In this document: piece by piece, positions 23,798 to 33,197 of the stretch
How positions within the stretch are numbered: position 1 is the first letter of the stretch
Layout: every line of letters begins with the position of its first letter
NCBI GenBank assembly: GCA_036307305.1
Contig: JAXJXV010000021.1
Span: 81,465 to 145,464 of the forward strand
Origin: SIG607 sp036307305
Lineage (GTDB): Bacteria; Bacillota; Clostridia; Oscillospirales; Acutalibacteraceae
Length of the DNA: 64,000 nt
Reading direction: 5' to 3'
The notes under the pieces: model-generated
Told to the model about the DNA's origin: nothing
The model's database searches: none
The model's input: only the letters and a program-made list of their open reading frames with translations
Program-made: the position numbers and the translations under genes

Positions 23798-24706
23798 ATG
23801 TTAAAGAAAAGTAAGCGTTATGCTCGCAAAGTTATGGACTATGCAAGAGAGCACACACGCCGTATCGGTCTTATCGGTATGAGCGTTCTCATAGCAGCCG
23901 TTACAACGCTGTTTTGTCTGTCTGTCAACGTAGTATCCATTTCCGACGGAACAAACACTCACACTTTATATACTCTCAAAAGTGACGTTCGTGGAATTTT
24001 AGGTTACGCAGGTTATCTTGGCAACTACAACGTTGTGAATACCGACCGTGACGGAAATAAGCTCTCAATTGAAGTTGTGGAAACCTTTCCCGTATATATA
24101 ACCTACGGTGATAAAACCATAACTCACATTACCGCACCTTCAACTGTAGATGATATTCTGCTTAACGCAGGTGTTGAAATTAAGGATGACGATATTTTAT
24201 CGGTTGATTTAAATGAATTAATTGATAAAGAAACCTATATTGATATCGTTCCTGCACCAGAGGAGAAGGAGGAAGTAAAGACCTCCTATAATAATCACAA
24301 TTCAATTACGGCATCTGCTCCCGTTGCCACTACCGTTTCTGCAAACGGCGCAATTTCTACTCTTGTTCCTGATATTGATATCGTACTTGACGAAAACGGA
24401 ATTCCTGTTAATTATACAGGGGTAAGTCGTGTTCAGGCTACTGCATATACCTATACAGGTTACCGTTGCGCAACAGGTGTTAATCCACAGCCCGGATATA
24501 TTGCAGTAAATCCTAAGATTATTCCTTACGGAACAAAGATGTATATTGTTTCTGCAGACGGAAAATACGTATACGGTTATGCTATTGCTGCCGATACGGG
24601 CGGATACGTAAAGAGTCGTCCTACAAACGTCGACTTGTTTATGGAAACCAATGCTGCATGTAAAATGTTCGGAAGAAGAGACGTAATTATTTATTTTCTT
24701 GAGTGA
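23798..24706 (+). CDS. DUF348 and 3D-domain cell-wall protein (YabE/RpfB-like)
   Basis: The 302-residue protein has an N-terminal membrane anchor (about 27-48), a DUF348-type module (TYGDKTITHITAPSTVDDILLNAGVEIKDDD), a low-complexity linker, and a C-terminal 3D domain with its three aspartates in AADTGG, NVDLFM and RRDVIIY. The 3D domain is a double-psi barrel related to MltA and cuts peptidoglycan glycan strands in related proteins. The G5 domain usual in YabE-type proteins is absent. It acts outside the membrane. Strong own promoter and AAGGAG site. Confidence 0.88.
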   Translation: MLKKSKRYARKVMDYAREHTRRIGLIGMSVLIAAVTTLFCLSVNVVSISDGTNTHTLYTLKSDVRGILGYAGYLGNYNVVNTDRDGNKLSIEVVETFPVYITYGDKTITHITAPSTVDDILLNAGVEIKDDDILSVDLNELIDKETYIDIVPAPEEKEEVKTSYNNHNSITASAPVATTVSANGAISTLVPDIDIVLDENGIPVNYTGVSRVQATAYTYTGYRCATGVNPQPGYIAVNPKIIPYGTKMYIVSADGKYVYGYAIAADTGGYVKSRPTNVDLFMETNAACKMFGRRDVIIYFLE

Positions 24707-24712
24707 TAACAA

Positions 24713-24748
24713 AAAACTGTTATGAGAAAATTCTCATAACAGTTTTTC
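24713..24748 (+). terminator. terminator of the 3D-domain gene
   Basis: A 16-bp stem (24713-24728 with 24731-24746) ends in a T-run. Confidence 0.85.
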
Positions 24749-24779
24749 TTTTTATAACACAAGACGATATATAAATTTG

Positions 24780-24808
24780 TTGAAAATAAAGTCGTATTAT
24801 GGTATAAT
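24780..24808 (+). promoter_or_regulatory. promoter of the OPA transporter gene
   Basis: TTGAAA (24780-24785), a 17-base spacer and TATAAT (24803-24808). Confidence 0.75.
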
Positions 24809-24840
24809 ATGTTAAAATACTTTTTTGAAAGGGGTATAAT

Positions 24841-26133
24841 ATGGAGAAATTAAAATATGGCTATAACAAAGAGCAGTATAAAAAATTTACTTTTAATTCG
24901 TGGAAGTATCTGCTGTTGTTTTCCTTACTTTACTGTACACATTACTGTACGAGACTAAATTTCGGTAATGCACAGGTTGAAATGAGCTTGAGTGAGGCTC
25001 AGATAGGCATTATTACAAGTACGCTGTTCTGGACCTACGGAATAGGACATCTTGTAAACGGCAGACTTGGTGAAATTTTCGGTATACGACGATTTATAAT
25101 TTTATCTGTTTTTCTTTCGGCGGTTACCAATATAATAATGGGCTTTCAGAGTTCTTTTATTATAATGGTGATTCTATGGGGATTAAACGGATATTTTCAG
25201 TCAATGGCCTGGTCGCCCGGAATAGCTTCGCTGACTGCTTGGTGGCCCGGTGATAAACGTGGTTTTGCAACAGGCTTTGCTAATGCTTTTTCAGGATTCG
25301 GTCAGGTACTTGCTTCTCTTATGGTAGCTCTTGCCTTTACGGTATTTAATAATAACTGGCGCTGGGCATTTTTCTTACCTGCGTTTGTACCGCTTCTTAT
25401 GTTGGTGGTCTATATGATTTTTGCTAAATCAGGACCTAAGAGCGTGGGACTTGAGGACTATAAGGAAGATGATGGTGAAAAAGCCGAAAAAGAAAATGAA
25501 ATGTCTGAGATTTCAAAATCCAAAGGCGCATTGTTTCCTTATATACATCTTTTCACAAACAAAACCTTCCTTGTATGGATGTTTGTTGTTTTTGCATCAG
25601 GAGTGGCAAGATACGGTCTTGTTACGTGGATTCCTAAATATTTCAAAGAGGAAATGGGTCTTACCAGTGTGGCAAGCTTACTCAGTTCTACCATACTTCC
25701 TATAGGTATGGGTATAGGTACTCTTCTGGTACCTGCTTTAACCGATAAATTCTGTCCCAATAACCGATTGCTCGCAAGTGTGGTGAGTGGTATAGCGGCA
25801 GGCGTTTGTATTATGGGATTCTCCTTGCTTCAGCCTACAGGCTTTCAGTTTGTTCTTATGATGATTCTGCTTTTCCTAGCCGGTTTCTTCATTTATGCAA
25901 TAAATGGAATCGTATGGGCTTATGCGGCTGATGTTGGAGGAAGAGTTTTTGCAAGTACCGCTTCGGGAATACTTGATTTTGCCGCGTATATGGGAGCTGC
26001 AATTCAGTCTATGGTATATGGCTTTATTTTAGGCGATGGCAAATGGAACGTGCTGTTTATTTCGGTTGCAGTATTTTGTGTAGTAATATCTATTGTAAGT
26101 ATTATGGCGTCATTCAAAAAGAAAAAAGCATAA
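24841..26133 (+). CDS. MFS transporter, organophosphate antiporter type
   Basis: The 430-residue protein has 12 membrane segments with a charged central loop (about 205-228). The N-terminal YCTHYCTRLNFGNAQ, followed by IGIITSTLFWTYGIGHLVNGRLGE and GYFQSMAWSPGIASLTAWW, matches the GlpT/UhpT organophosphate:phosphate antiporter family. It likely exchanges a phosphorylated sugar or glycerol phosphate for phosphate. It converges with the GH130 gene and shares a bidirectional terminator with it. The substrate is not known. Confidence 0.85.
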   Translation: MEKLKYGYNKEQYKKFTFNSWKYLLLFSLLYCTHYCTRLNFGNAQVEMSLSEAQIGIITSTLFWTYGIGHLVNGRLGEIFGIRRFIILSVFLSAVTNIIMGFQSSFIIMVILWGLNGYFQSMAWSPGIASLTAWWPGDKRGFATGFANAFSGFGQVLASLMVALAFTVFNNNWRWAFFLPAFVPLLMLVVYMIFAKSGPKSVGLEDYKEDDGEKAEKENEMSEISKSKGALFPYIHLFTNKTFLVWMFVVFASGVARYGLVTWIPKYFKEEMGLTSVASLLSSTILPIGMGIGTLLVPALTDKFCPNNRLLASVVSGIAAGVCIMGFSLLQPTGFQFVLMMILLFLAGFFIYAINGIVWAYAADVGGRVFASTASGILDFAAYMGAAIQSMVYGFILGDGKWNVLFISVAVFCVVISIVSIMASFKKKKA

Positions 26134-26136
26134 AAC

Positions 26137-26168
26137 AAAACCGCGTATCATTTGATACGCGGTTTTAC
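26137..26168. terminator. bidirectional terminator
   Basis: A 14-bp stem (26137-26150 with 26153-26166) flanked by A and T runs sits between convergent genes. Confidence 0.88.
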
Positions 26169-26170
26169 TT

Positions 26171-27178
26171 TTAGTATGGCGCGGGACTGTTTTTTACAGC
26201 TTCAAGAAGTTCGCTTAATGAGCCCTTTGCAAGACCGATATGTTCATCAGCCGCACCGTAGTAAATTCTTATTTCATCTTTCTCTTCGTCAGCTATAGCG
26301 CCGCAGGGGAATACAACGTTAGCAACTCTGCCTTCTGTTTCAAATGGCTCTGTTGGGGTTAAAATCCAACGGTCGAGAAGTCCAATGATTTTTGACGGGT
26401 CGTTGATATCAAGAAGCATAGCGCCGATGGAATAGCAGAATTCTCCCTTTTCTTTCCATACGCCGTGAATGATTTCGAGCCAACCGTCCTTTGTTTTGAT
26501 TGGAGGAGTAGGACCTATTTTCCAGTTAGAAAACGAAACGCTTTCGGGGTATAGAAGGGGACGGTGGTGTCCCCAGTAAACAAGGTCGGGAGAATAGGAC
26601 AGCCACATACTTGCTCTAAGAGCGTCGGTATCGGGAATCTGGTCAGGCTCTTCAGGGTCGTGAATATTATAGGGACGGTCGATTCTTACGTAAAGACCGT
26701 TTATTTTTTCGGGGAAAAGACAGGGTACGCGGTTTGCAGGAAGAGCAACACAGTCAATAAACTCTGCAGACTCAAAATCCTTTGTTTTATAGAGAAGTGC
26801 ACTTGGACCGCTTCCTCTTACCTGACCGGGACGGATAATATAATATGTATCGTCGATTTTTGTTACTCTGGGGTCAATTACCCAATTATCAAAGCTACCC
26901 GGACAGTTACCACTCCAATTATCACTTAAAAATAAGGGCTTGGGATTAATATCAAAATTAACACCGTCATCGCTTTTTGCAACGTGGATACCGCATAAAC
27001 TACCATTTATGGGTTCTTTGTAAAAAGCTGCAATAAGTAAAAGGGTTTTACCTTCGAACATTGTTTGTCCGCAGTTGAAAACGGCATGAGTATCAAGAGG
27101 GAAATCTTTTTTTGTTATAATTGGATTTTTTTCATTACGATGCATAATATATTCATCGCCTCTAAATCTGGTAATCAT
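26171..27178 (-). CDS. GH130-family glycosidase or phosphorylase
   Basis: The 335-residue protein is a five-blade propeller of the GH130 type: NCGQTMFEGKTLLLIAAF, NWVIDPRVTKIDDTYYI (the aspartate-bearing motif), GPTPPIKTKDGWLEIIHGV, RVANVVFPCGAI and IRIYYGAADEHIGLA. GH130 enzymes mostly phosphorolyse or hydrolyse beta-mannosides, including N-glycan mannose to GlcNAc links. ATG 27178 has an AAAGGAG site, so I prefer it to the longer frame that starts at 27208. The product could be an alpha-mannose 1-phosphate. A GH38 mannosidase elsewhere in the window fits a mannose-glycan diet. Confidence 0.85.
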   Translation of the reverse strand: MITRFRGDEYIMHRNEKNPIITKKDFPLDTHAVFNCGQTMFEGKTLLLIAAFYKEPINGSLCGIHVAKSDDGVNFDINPKPLFLSDNWSGNCPGSFDNWVIDPRVTKIDDTYYIIRPGQVRGSGPSALLYKTKDFESAEFIDCVALPANRVPCLFPEKINGLYVRIDRPYNIHDPEEPDQIPDTDALRASMWLSYSPDLVYWGHHRPLLYPESVSFSNWKIGPTPPIKTKDGWLEIIHGVWKEKGEFCYSIGAMLLDINDPSKIIGLLDRWILTPTEPFETEGRVANVVFPCGAIADEEKDEIRIYYGAADEHIGLAKGSLSELLEAVKNSPAPY

Positions 27179-27208
27179 AGTAATTCTCCTTTGTGACTTG
27201 TTGTTCAA

Positions 27209-27237
27209 ATTATAACATATACGACAATAAATGTCAA
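27209..27237 (-). promoter_or_regulatory. consensus promoter of the GH130 gene
   Basis: Minus strand: TTGACA (27232-27237), a 17-base spacer and TATAAT (27209-27214). Both boxes are perfect consensus. Confidence 0.85.
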
Positions 27238-27379
27238 TTATAAAACATTAATGCACAATAGAATATATACGGCAAAGATTTTTTGTTCAATATTTGCCGT
27301 TTTTGTATTATTTTGTATATTTTCTATAATATATGGTAATGATTTAGAATAAAATTAATCAAAAATCCACTAAAATAAC

Positions 27380-27408
27380 TTGAAATTTAGAGTAATGTCT
27401 GTTATCAT
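27380..27408 (+). promoter_or_regulatory. promoter of the glycogen operon
   Basis: TTGAAA (27380-27385), a 17-base spacer and TATCAT (27403-27408). Confidence 0.6.
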
Positions 27409-27447
27409 AAATACGTGATAGATAATAGCTGTTGTTAAGAGGTAGTG

Positions 27448-29316
27448 ATGAATGTGAATGATAAAAGCTTTTACAGCGAAATAATATATAATGCTTACGA
27501 GTTATTTGGCTCTTTTTACAGTGAAGAAGCAACTACGTTCAGAGTATGGGCTCCCAATGCTGATGCCGTATCGGTAGTCGGCGATTTTAACGATTGGAAC
27601 GGGTATGCCAATATAATGCTTAGAGGCGAAAACGGTACCTTTGAAGTAACTGTGCCAAACGTTAAAATATATGATAATTATAAATACGCTATTACAAAGG
27701 GTGAAACTACGGTATTAAAGGCTGACCCTTATGCTCATCATTTTGAAACTGCTCCCGCTACAAGTTCTAAAGTTTATAAGGATGCATATAAATGGAAAGA
27801 TAGTAAATGGCTAGAAAAAAGAAACAAACAAAATATATACGAGTCGCCCGTAAACGTTTACGAAGTGCATTTAGGCTCTTTTAAAACCAACGCTGACGGC
27901 TCGGTGATGAACTATGTTGATATAGCAAAAGAGCTATGCGGATACGTTTCTGAAATGGGATATACTCATATAGAGCTTATGCCAGTTACCGAGTATCCTT
28001 TTGACGGCTCATGGGGTTATCAGGTAAGCGGATATTACGCTCCTACCTCCCGTTACGGTACTCCTGAAGATTTTAAAAAGTTTGTGGATATTATGCATAG
28101 CGCCGGAATAGGAGTTATTCTTGACTGGGTACCTGCTCATTTCCCGAAGGACGAACCCTTTCTTTACCGTTTTGACGGTACGCCTCTTTATGAGTACAGC
28201 GATGAAAGAAAAGGTCTTCATAAGGAATGGGGAACTGCGGTCTTTGATTTCGGAAAGGTAGAGGTAATGAATTTCCTTATAGGCAGCGCGTGTTACTGGC
28301 TTAAGGAGTATCATATAGACGGACTGAGAGTTGATGCCGTTGCTTCTATGCTTTATCTTGATTACGGCAGACAGGACGGACAGTGGCTTCCTAATTCTTA
28401 CGGAGGCAGAGAAAATCTTGAAGCGGTGGAGCTTTTAAGACAAATTAATACCGCGGCGTTTTCTGTTAATCCATCGGTAATGATGATTGCAGAGGAGTCA
28501 ACGGCTTGGCCTATGGTAACTAAGCCTGTCTGTGACGGGGGTCTTGGATTTAACTTTAAATGGAATATGGGCTGGATGAACGATATGTTGAGATATACTT
28601 CTCTTGACCCGCTGTTCAGAAAGCATCACCACAATAATCTGACTTTTTCTTTCTTTTATGCATTCAGTGAAAACTTCGTGCTTCCTATATCTCATGATGA
28701 GGTTGTACACGGAAAATGCTCAATGATAAACAAAATGCCCGGTGATTACGATACTAAATTTGCAGGACTCAGGACCTTTTATGCATATATGATGGCGCAT
28801 CCCGGTAAAAAGCATTTGTTTATGGGACAAGAGTTTGCTCAGTTTGTTGAATGGGATTATAAAAAACAGCTTGATTGGTTTTTAACCGACTATGAGGCTC
28901 ATAAGAAAATGCAGGAATACTGTAAAGCACTTAATAAATTCTATCTTAAAAATCCTGCCTTGTTCGAGATTGATTATTCTTGGGAGGGCTTTAGCTGGAT
29001 AGCCAATGACGACTACAATCAAAGTGTAATTGCATTCAGGAGAATAGCCAAGGACAATAGTGAAATTATAGCGGTATGTAACTTTGTTCCTGTAGAGCGT
29101 GAGGATTACCGTATAGGAGTAACCGAGGCAGGAAGCTATAAAACTGTATTTTCTACCGACTGGACGGAGTTTGGAGGCAACGGTGAAAAGAACAATCTAT
29201 CCGTTAAAAGTCAAAAAATAGAAATGCACGGCTGTGAAAACAGTATCTCTCTAAAACTACCTGCCCTTAGCGTTATATATCTTAAACGAAATACAAGAAA
29301 AATTAATTCTAAATAA
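27448..29316 (+). CDS. glgB: 1,4-alpha-glucan branching enzyme
   Basis: The 622-residue enzyme has the N-terminal CBM48 (FRVWAPNADAVSVVGDFNDWNG) and a GH13 barrel with VYEVHLGSFK, GYTHIELMPVTEYPFDGSWGYQVSGYYAPTS-like segments, the nucleophile in GLRVDAVASML, the general acid in MIAEEST, and SHDEVVHGK. It makes alpha-1,6 branches in glycogen. It is the first gene of glgB-glgC-glgD-glgA, with 19 bases to glgC. ATG 27448 after AGAGG was chosen over the GTG one codon upstream. Confidence 0.95.
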   Translation: MNVNDKSFYSEIIYNAYELFGSFYSEEATTFRVWAPNADAVSVVGDFNDWNGYANIMLRGENGTFEVTVPNVKIYDNYKYAITKGETTVLKADPYAHHFETAPATSSKVYKDAYKWKDSKWLEKRNKQNIYESPVNVYEVHLGSFKTNADGSVMNYVDIAKELCGYVSEMGYTHIELMPVTEYPFDGSWGYQVSGYYAPTSRYGTPEDFKKFVDIMHSAGIGVILDWVPAHFPKDEPFLYRFDGTPLYEYSDERKGLHKEWGTAVFDFGKVEVMNFLIGSACYWLKEYHIDGLRVDAVASMLYLDYGRQDGQWLPNSYGGRENLEAVELLRQINTAAFSVNPSVMMIAEESTAWPMVTKPVCDGGLGFNFKWNMGWMNDMLRYTSLDPLFRKHHHNNLTFSFFYAFSENFVLPISHDEVVHGKCSMINKMPGDYDTKFAGLRTFYAYMMAHPGKKHLFMGQEFAQFVEWDYKKQLDWFLTDYEAHKKMQEYCKALNKFYLKNPALFEIDYSWEGFSWIANDDYNQSVIAFRRIAKDNSEIIAVCNFVPVEREDYRIGVTEAGSYKTVFSTDWTEFGGNGEKNNLSVKSQKIEMHGCENSISLKLPALSVIYLKRNTRKINSK

Positions 29317-29335
29317 TTGATGTGGAGTGAGAGCT

Positions 29336-30553
29336 TTGAAAAAGAACGAATGTGTTGCAATGCTACTTGCAGGAGGTCAGGGTAGTCGACTTGGTGTGCT
29401 GACTCAGAAGATTGCAAAACCAGCAGTTGCCTATGGCGGAAAGTACAGGATTATAGATTTTCCTCTTTCCAACTGTGTTAATTCGGGTATTGATATCGTA
29501 GGTATACTTACACAGTATCAGCCGCTGGAGCTTAACGACTATATCGGAAGCGGTAAGCCATGGGACCTTGACAGACTCAGCGGAGGTGTGCATATTCTTC
29601 CTCCTTATCAGAAAAGCAAGGGCGGAGACTGGTATAAGGGAACTGCAAACGCTATATATCAGAACATTCATTTTATAGAAAAATATGACCCTGAGTATGT
29701 TCTTGTGCTGTCGGGTGATCATATTTATAAAATGGATTATTCAAAGATGCTCAAGGCTCATAAACAGTCGGGAGCTGACTGTACCATAGCCGTTATGGAA
29801 GTGCCGTTTGAGGAGGCTTCTCGCTTTGGTATCATGAACACTGAAGCTGACGGCACTATTTATGAATTTGAAGAAAAACCTGCAAATCCTAAAAGCAATC
29901 TTGCTTCAATGGGAATTTACGTGTTTAACTGGTCAAAGATGAGAAGCTATCTTATTGAGGATGAACGAAACAAGCAGTCTAACAACGACTTCGGCAAGGA
30001 TATAATCCCTGCAATGCTCAACTCTGGAGAAAAAATGATGGCTTACAGATTTGACGGATACTGGAAGGACGTAGGTACTGTTGATTCTTTATGGGATGCA
30101 AATCTTGACTTGCTTAATCCTAAGCTTGATTTGAAGCTTGACAGCGCCGATTGGAAAATTTATTCCCGTACAGGCTGTCTGCCTCCTCAGTATATAAGCG
30201 AAAATGCAGAGGTGGAAAATTCTCTTGTAAGTGACGGCTGTGAGGTAAAGGGAAAACTTGACTTTTCCGTGCTTTTCGAAAACGTAACTATTGAGGAGGG
30301 TGCTACGGTTGAGTATTCACTGATTATGCCCGGCGCGGTGGTAAAGAAAGGCGCTCACGTGCAGTATTCTATAATTGCCGAAAACGTTAAGGTTGGCGAG
30401 GGCGCTGTTATCGGTCAGAATCCTCAGGACGTGGTAAACCGCGATGACTGGGGTATCGCTGTTGTGGGCGACTCGGTAAAAATCGGTAAGAGGGCAGTCG
30501 TTAAGGCTAAGTCAATGATAAGCAAAAATGTGAAAGAAGGCGACGTACAATGA
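29336..30553 (+). CDS. glgC: glucose-1-phosphate adenylyltransferase, catalytic subunit
   Basis: It begins MKKNECVAMLLAGGQGSRLG, the nucleotidyltransferase signature, followed by KPAVAYGGKYRIIDFPLSNC, GTANAIYQNI, VLSGDHIYKMDY and a left-handed beta-helix C-terminus. The enzyme makes ADP-glucose from glucose-1-phosphate and ATP. TTG 29336 is chosen since GGAG lies 8 bases upstream and family members begin MKK; a GTG at 29327 is also in frame. It overlaps glgD by 4 bases (ATGA). Confidence 0.95.
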   Translation: MKKNECVAMLLAGGQGSRLGVLTQKIAKPAVAYGGKYRIIDFPLSNCVNSGIDIVGILTQYQPLELNDYIGSGKPWDLDRLSGGVHILPPYQKSKGGDWYKGTANAIYQNIHFIEKYDPEYVLVLSGDHIYKMDYSKMLKAHKQSGADCTIAVMEVPFEEASRFGIMNTEADGTIYEFEEKPANPKSNLASMGIYVFNWSKMRSYLIEDERNKQSNNDFGKDIIPAMLNSGEKMMAYRFDGYWKDVGTVDSLWDANLDLLNPKLDLKLDSADWKIYSRTGCLPPQYISENAEVENSLVSDGCEVKGKLDFSVLFENVTIEEGATVEYSLIMPGAVVKKGAHVQYSIIAENVKVGEGAVIGQNPQDVVNRDDWGIAVVGDSVKIGKRAVVKAKSMISKNVKEGDVQ

Positions 30554-31671
30554 GAACAAATAATATACTCGGCATAGTATTTGCCAACGTTCACGACCAT
30601 TTATTACCTAATCTTACAGAAAGGCGTTCTATGGCTTCTGTGCCATTCGGCGCACGTTACCGTCTGATTGACTTTACTCTGTCTAATCTTACTAATGCGG
30701 GAATCAGTCAGGTGGGCGTAATAACAAAGGAAAATTATCAGTCTCTTATGGACCATATCGGAAGTGGTAGAGAATGGGACCTTGACAGAAAATCAGGTGG
30801 ACTTTTTATACTTCCTCCTTTTGTTTCGGGCGGTATAGATAACGGTGTATATAATAACCATCTTGAAGCGCTTGGTTCTGTACTGAATTTCCTGAAACGC
30901 GCTAAACAGGACTATGTAATTATTTGTGACAGCGACCTTATTGCTAACGTAGATATTGAGGAAATGTTCAGACAGCATATTGAAAATGAGGCTGATTTCA
31001 CTCTTGCTTATAAATACGGTAAGCTGCCTAAAAATCACGAGAAAACAATGGTATTTTCTTTGTCTGATAATAAGCGGATTGAAAAAATTGAGTATATTAA
31101 AGAAAGAGCTAACAGAGAATTCAGCCTTGATATACTTCTTACGAAACGAAGCTTTCTTATTGAGATTATTGAGAATGCGTTTAAAAACGGTCAGAAAAGT
31201 CTGTCAAGGGATATATTGGCTCCAAACGTTAATAAGTATAAGATTATGGGGTATAAGGTTGAGGGCTTTGCCGAGGTTATGGATGACCCTAAAAGCTATT
31301 ACGACCTTAATATGAAAATGCTTGACAGCAAGGTAAGAAAAGAGCTGTTTAACGCGCAAAGACCTATTTACACTAAAACCCACGACAGTATGCCCGCAAA
31401 ATACTGCATAGGCAGTCAGGTTAAAAATTCTCTTATTGCAGACGGCTGCGTAATTGAGGGAACCGTAAAAAACAGTATTGTTTTCAGAAACGTTGTGGTC
31501 AAAAAGGGTGCCGTTGTGGAAAATGCTATAATAATGCAGAACGCCGTTATCGGTGAAAATGCAAAGGTGTCCTACGCTGTAATGGATAAAATCTCTGTAG
31601 TACAGGATAACGGAGTTCTTGAAGGAACAAAGCAAAAAGTAATATTGCTTAAAAAGGGAGAAACAATATAA
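30550..31671 (+). CDS. glgD: GlgD-type regulatory subunit of ADP-glucose pyrophosphorylase
   Basis: The 373-residue GlgC paralogue keeps GARYRLIDFTLSNLTNAGISQVGVITK and the SGREWDLDRKSGGLF block, but its N-terminus reads NNILGIVFANVHD instead of the LLAGGxGxRL nucleotide loop. This is the usual state of GlgD, which is inactive alone and modulates GlgC in Firmicutes. It starts within the glgC stop (ATGA), so it is translationally coupled. Confidence 0.93.
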   Translation: MRTNNILGIVFANVHDHLLPNLTERRSMASVPFGARYRLIDFTLSNLTNAGISQVGVITKENYQSLMDHIGSGREWDLDRKSGGLFILPPFVSGGIDNGVYNNHLEALGSVLNFLKRAKQDYVIICDSDLIANVDIEEMFRQHIENEADFTLAYKYGKLPKNHEKTMVFSLSDNKRIEKIEYIKERANREFSLDILLTKRSFLIEIIENAFKNGQKSLSRDILAPNVNKYKIMGYKVEGFAEVMDDPKSYYDLNMKMLDSKVRKELFNAQRPIYTKTHDSMPAKYCIGSQVKNSLIADGCVIEGTVKNSIVFRNVVVKKGAVVENAIIMQNAVIGENAKVSYAVMDKISVVQDNGVLEGTKQKVILLKKGETI

Positions 31672-31696
31672 CCGTAAAAAGAAAGGGATGAAATAA

Positions 31697-33118
31697 ATGA
31701 AAATTTTATACGCGGCAAGTGAGGCTTATCCATTTGCTATGTCGGGCGGTCTTGCTGACGTTGCCGGTTCTTTGCCTAAAGCGCTTCGAAGAAGACTTGT
31801 GGGCTGTAGAGTGGTTATGCCTTTATATGAATGTATTTCAGAAGAGCTGAGAGCAAATATGAATTTTATAACGGGGATTACCGTTCCTGTTGCCTGGCGC
31901 AGACAGTACTGCGGTATTTTTGAGGCAAAGGTTGACGGTGTAGTTTATTATCTTCTTGATAATCAGTACTATTTTAAGCGTAACAGTCTTTACGGCTTTT
32001 ATGACGATGCCGAGCGTTTTGCTTTCTTTTCACGCGCTGTACTTGAAATGTTGCAGTATATTGACTATAAACCTGATATTATTCACTGTAACGACTGGCA
32101 AACGGCTCTTATTCCCGTTTTCCTTAATACTCTTTACAGAGAAAACGAAATACACAGGGATATCCGTACCGTTTTCACGATTCATAATATTCAGTATCAG
32201 GGTAAATACGGATATGAGCTTATTGATGACGTTCTTGGTCTTCCCGGCGGCTCTGCGCAGGTAATCGACTATGACAACTGCGTTAACTTTATGAAGGGCG
32301 GAATTCAGGAGGCTGACAGAGTAACAACCGTTTCTCCCACCTATGCAAGAGAAATTCTCGACCCCTATTATTCTCACGGTCTTGACGGAATTCTCCGTGA
32401 TTTACAGGGCAAGGTATCAGGTATTGTTAACGGTATTGATACTGAGGTGTATAATCCCGCAACAGACTCTAATATTTTTGAGAATTTTGACAGCGAGTCT
32501 ATTGATAAAAAGAAAATCAATAAGCTTGGTCTGCAAAAGGAAATGGGACTGCCTGAGAGAGAAGACGTTGCCGTTATCGGCATAGTTACAAGACTTGTTA
32601 AGCACAAAGGACTTGACCTTGTAAAGCACGTTTTCGAGGATATGTTGGCGGCTGACGTGCAGTTTGCTATTCTTGGAAGCGGTGAGTGGGAATTTGAAAC
32701 CTTCTTCCACGAAATGTCACAGAAGTATCCCCAAAAGGTTGCCTTCAGAATGGGCTTTATACCTGCACTTGCCAGAAAAATTTATGCAGGTGCCGATATA
32801 TTCCTCATGCCAAGTCAGAGTGAGCCTTGCGGTCTTGCTCAGATGGTGGCGCTTCGTTACGGAACTATTCCCATTGTAAGAGCTACGGGTGGACTTGCCG
32901 ATACTATTCAGGACAGCGGCGATAATATGGGTAATGGCTTTACCTTCCAGAGCTACAATGCTCACGATATGCTTGAAACTGTATGGCGCGCCCTTCAGGG
33001 CTACAGCGATAAACAGGGCTGGAATACTCTTAAAAAACGCGCTATGGAATGTGATAACAGCTGGGGTAAATCTGCTGGAGAATATATAAAGCTTTATAAA
33101 CAAATACTTGGAAAATAG
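31697..33118 (+). CDS. glgA: glycogen synthase (ADP-glucose)
   Basis: The 473-residue GT5 enzyme starts MKILYAASEAYPFAMSGGLADVAGSLPKAL, with the KxGGL-type ADP-glucose loop here read as MSGGL, and carries HCNDWQTALIPVF, TIHNIQYQGKYG, GIVTRLVKHKGLDL and SEPCGLAQMVALRYGTIPIVRATGGLADTI. It extends alpha-1,4 chains for glgB to branch. It is the last gene of the operon and ends at a hairpin terminator that overlaps the uppP promoter region. The SGGL in place of KTGGL is worth noting, because the lysine usually binds ADP-glucose. Confidence 0.93.
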   Translation: MKILYAASEAYPFAMSGGLADVAGSLPKALRRRLVGCRVVMPLYECISEELRANMNFITGITVPVAWRRQYCGIFEAKVDGVVYYLLDNQYYFKRNSLYGFYDDAERFAFFSRAVLEMLQYIDYKPDIIHCNDWQTALIPVFLNTLYRENEIHRDIRTVFTIHNIQYQGKYGYELIDDVLGLPGGSAQVIDYDNCVNFMKGGIQEADRVTTVSPTYAREILDPYYSHGLDGILRDLQGKVSGIVNGIDTEVYNPATDSNIFENFDSESIDKKKINKLGLQKEMGLPEREDVAVIGIVTRLVKHKGLDLVKHVFEDMLAADVQFAILGSGEWEFETFFHEMSQKYPQKVAFRMGFIPALARKIYAGADIFLMPSQSEPCGLAQMVALRYGTIPIVRATGGLADTIQDSGDNMGNGFTFQSYNAHDMLETVWRALQGYSDKQGWNTLKKRAMECDNSWGKSAGEYIKLYKQILGK

Positions 33119-33136
33119 TTTTATATGTGATATAAT
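33108..33136 (+). promoter_or_regulatory. uppP promoter inside the glgA end
   Basis: TTGGAA (33108-33113), a 17-base spacer and TATAAT (33131-33136). The glgA terminator hairpin begins one base after the -10. Confidence 0.5.
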
Positions 33137-33166
33137 AAAGGACGGTGATATTTGCCGTCCTTTTTA
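33137..33166 (+). terminator. terminator of the glycogen operon
   Basis: AAAGGACGG (33137-33145) pairs with CCGTCCTTT (33155-33163), followed by TT. Confidence 0.8.
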
Positions 33167-33197
33167 CATATTTTAAGATAAAGAAGGGTGTTTTGAT

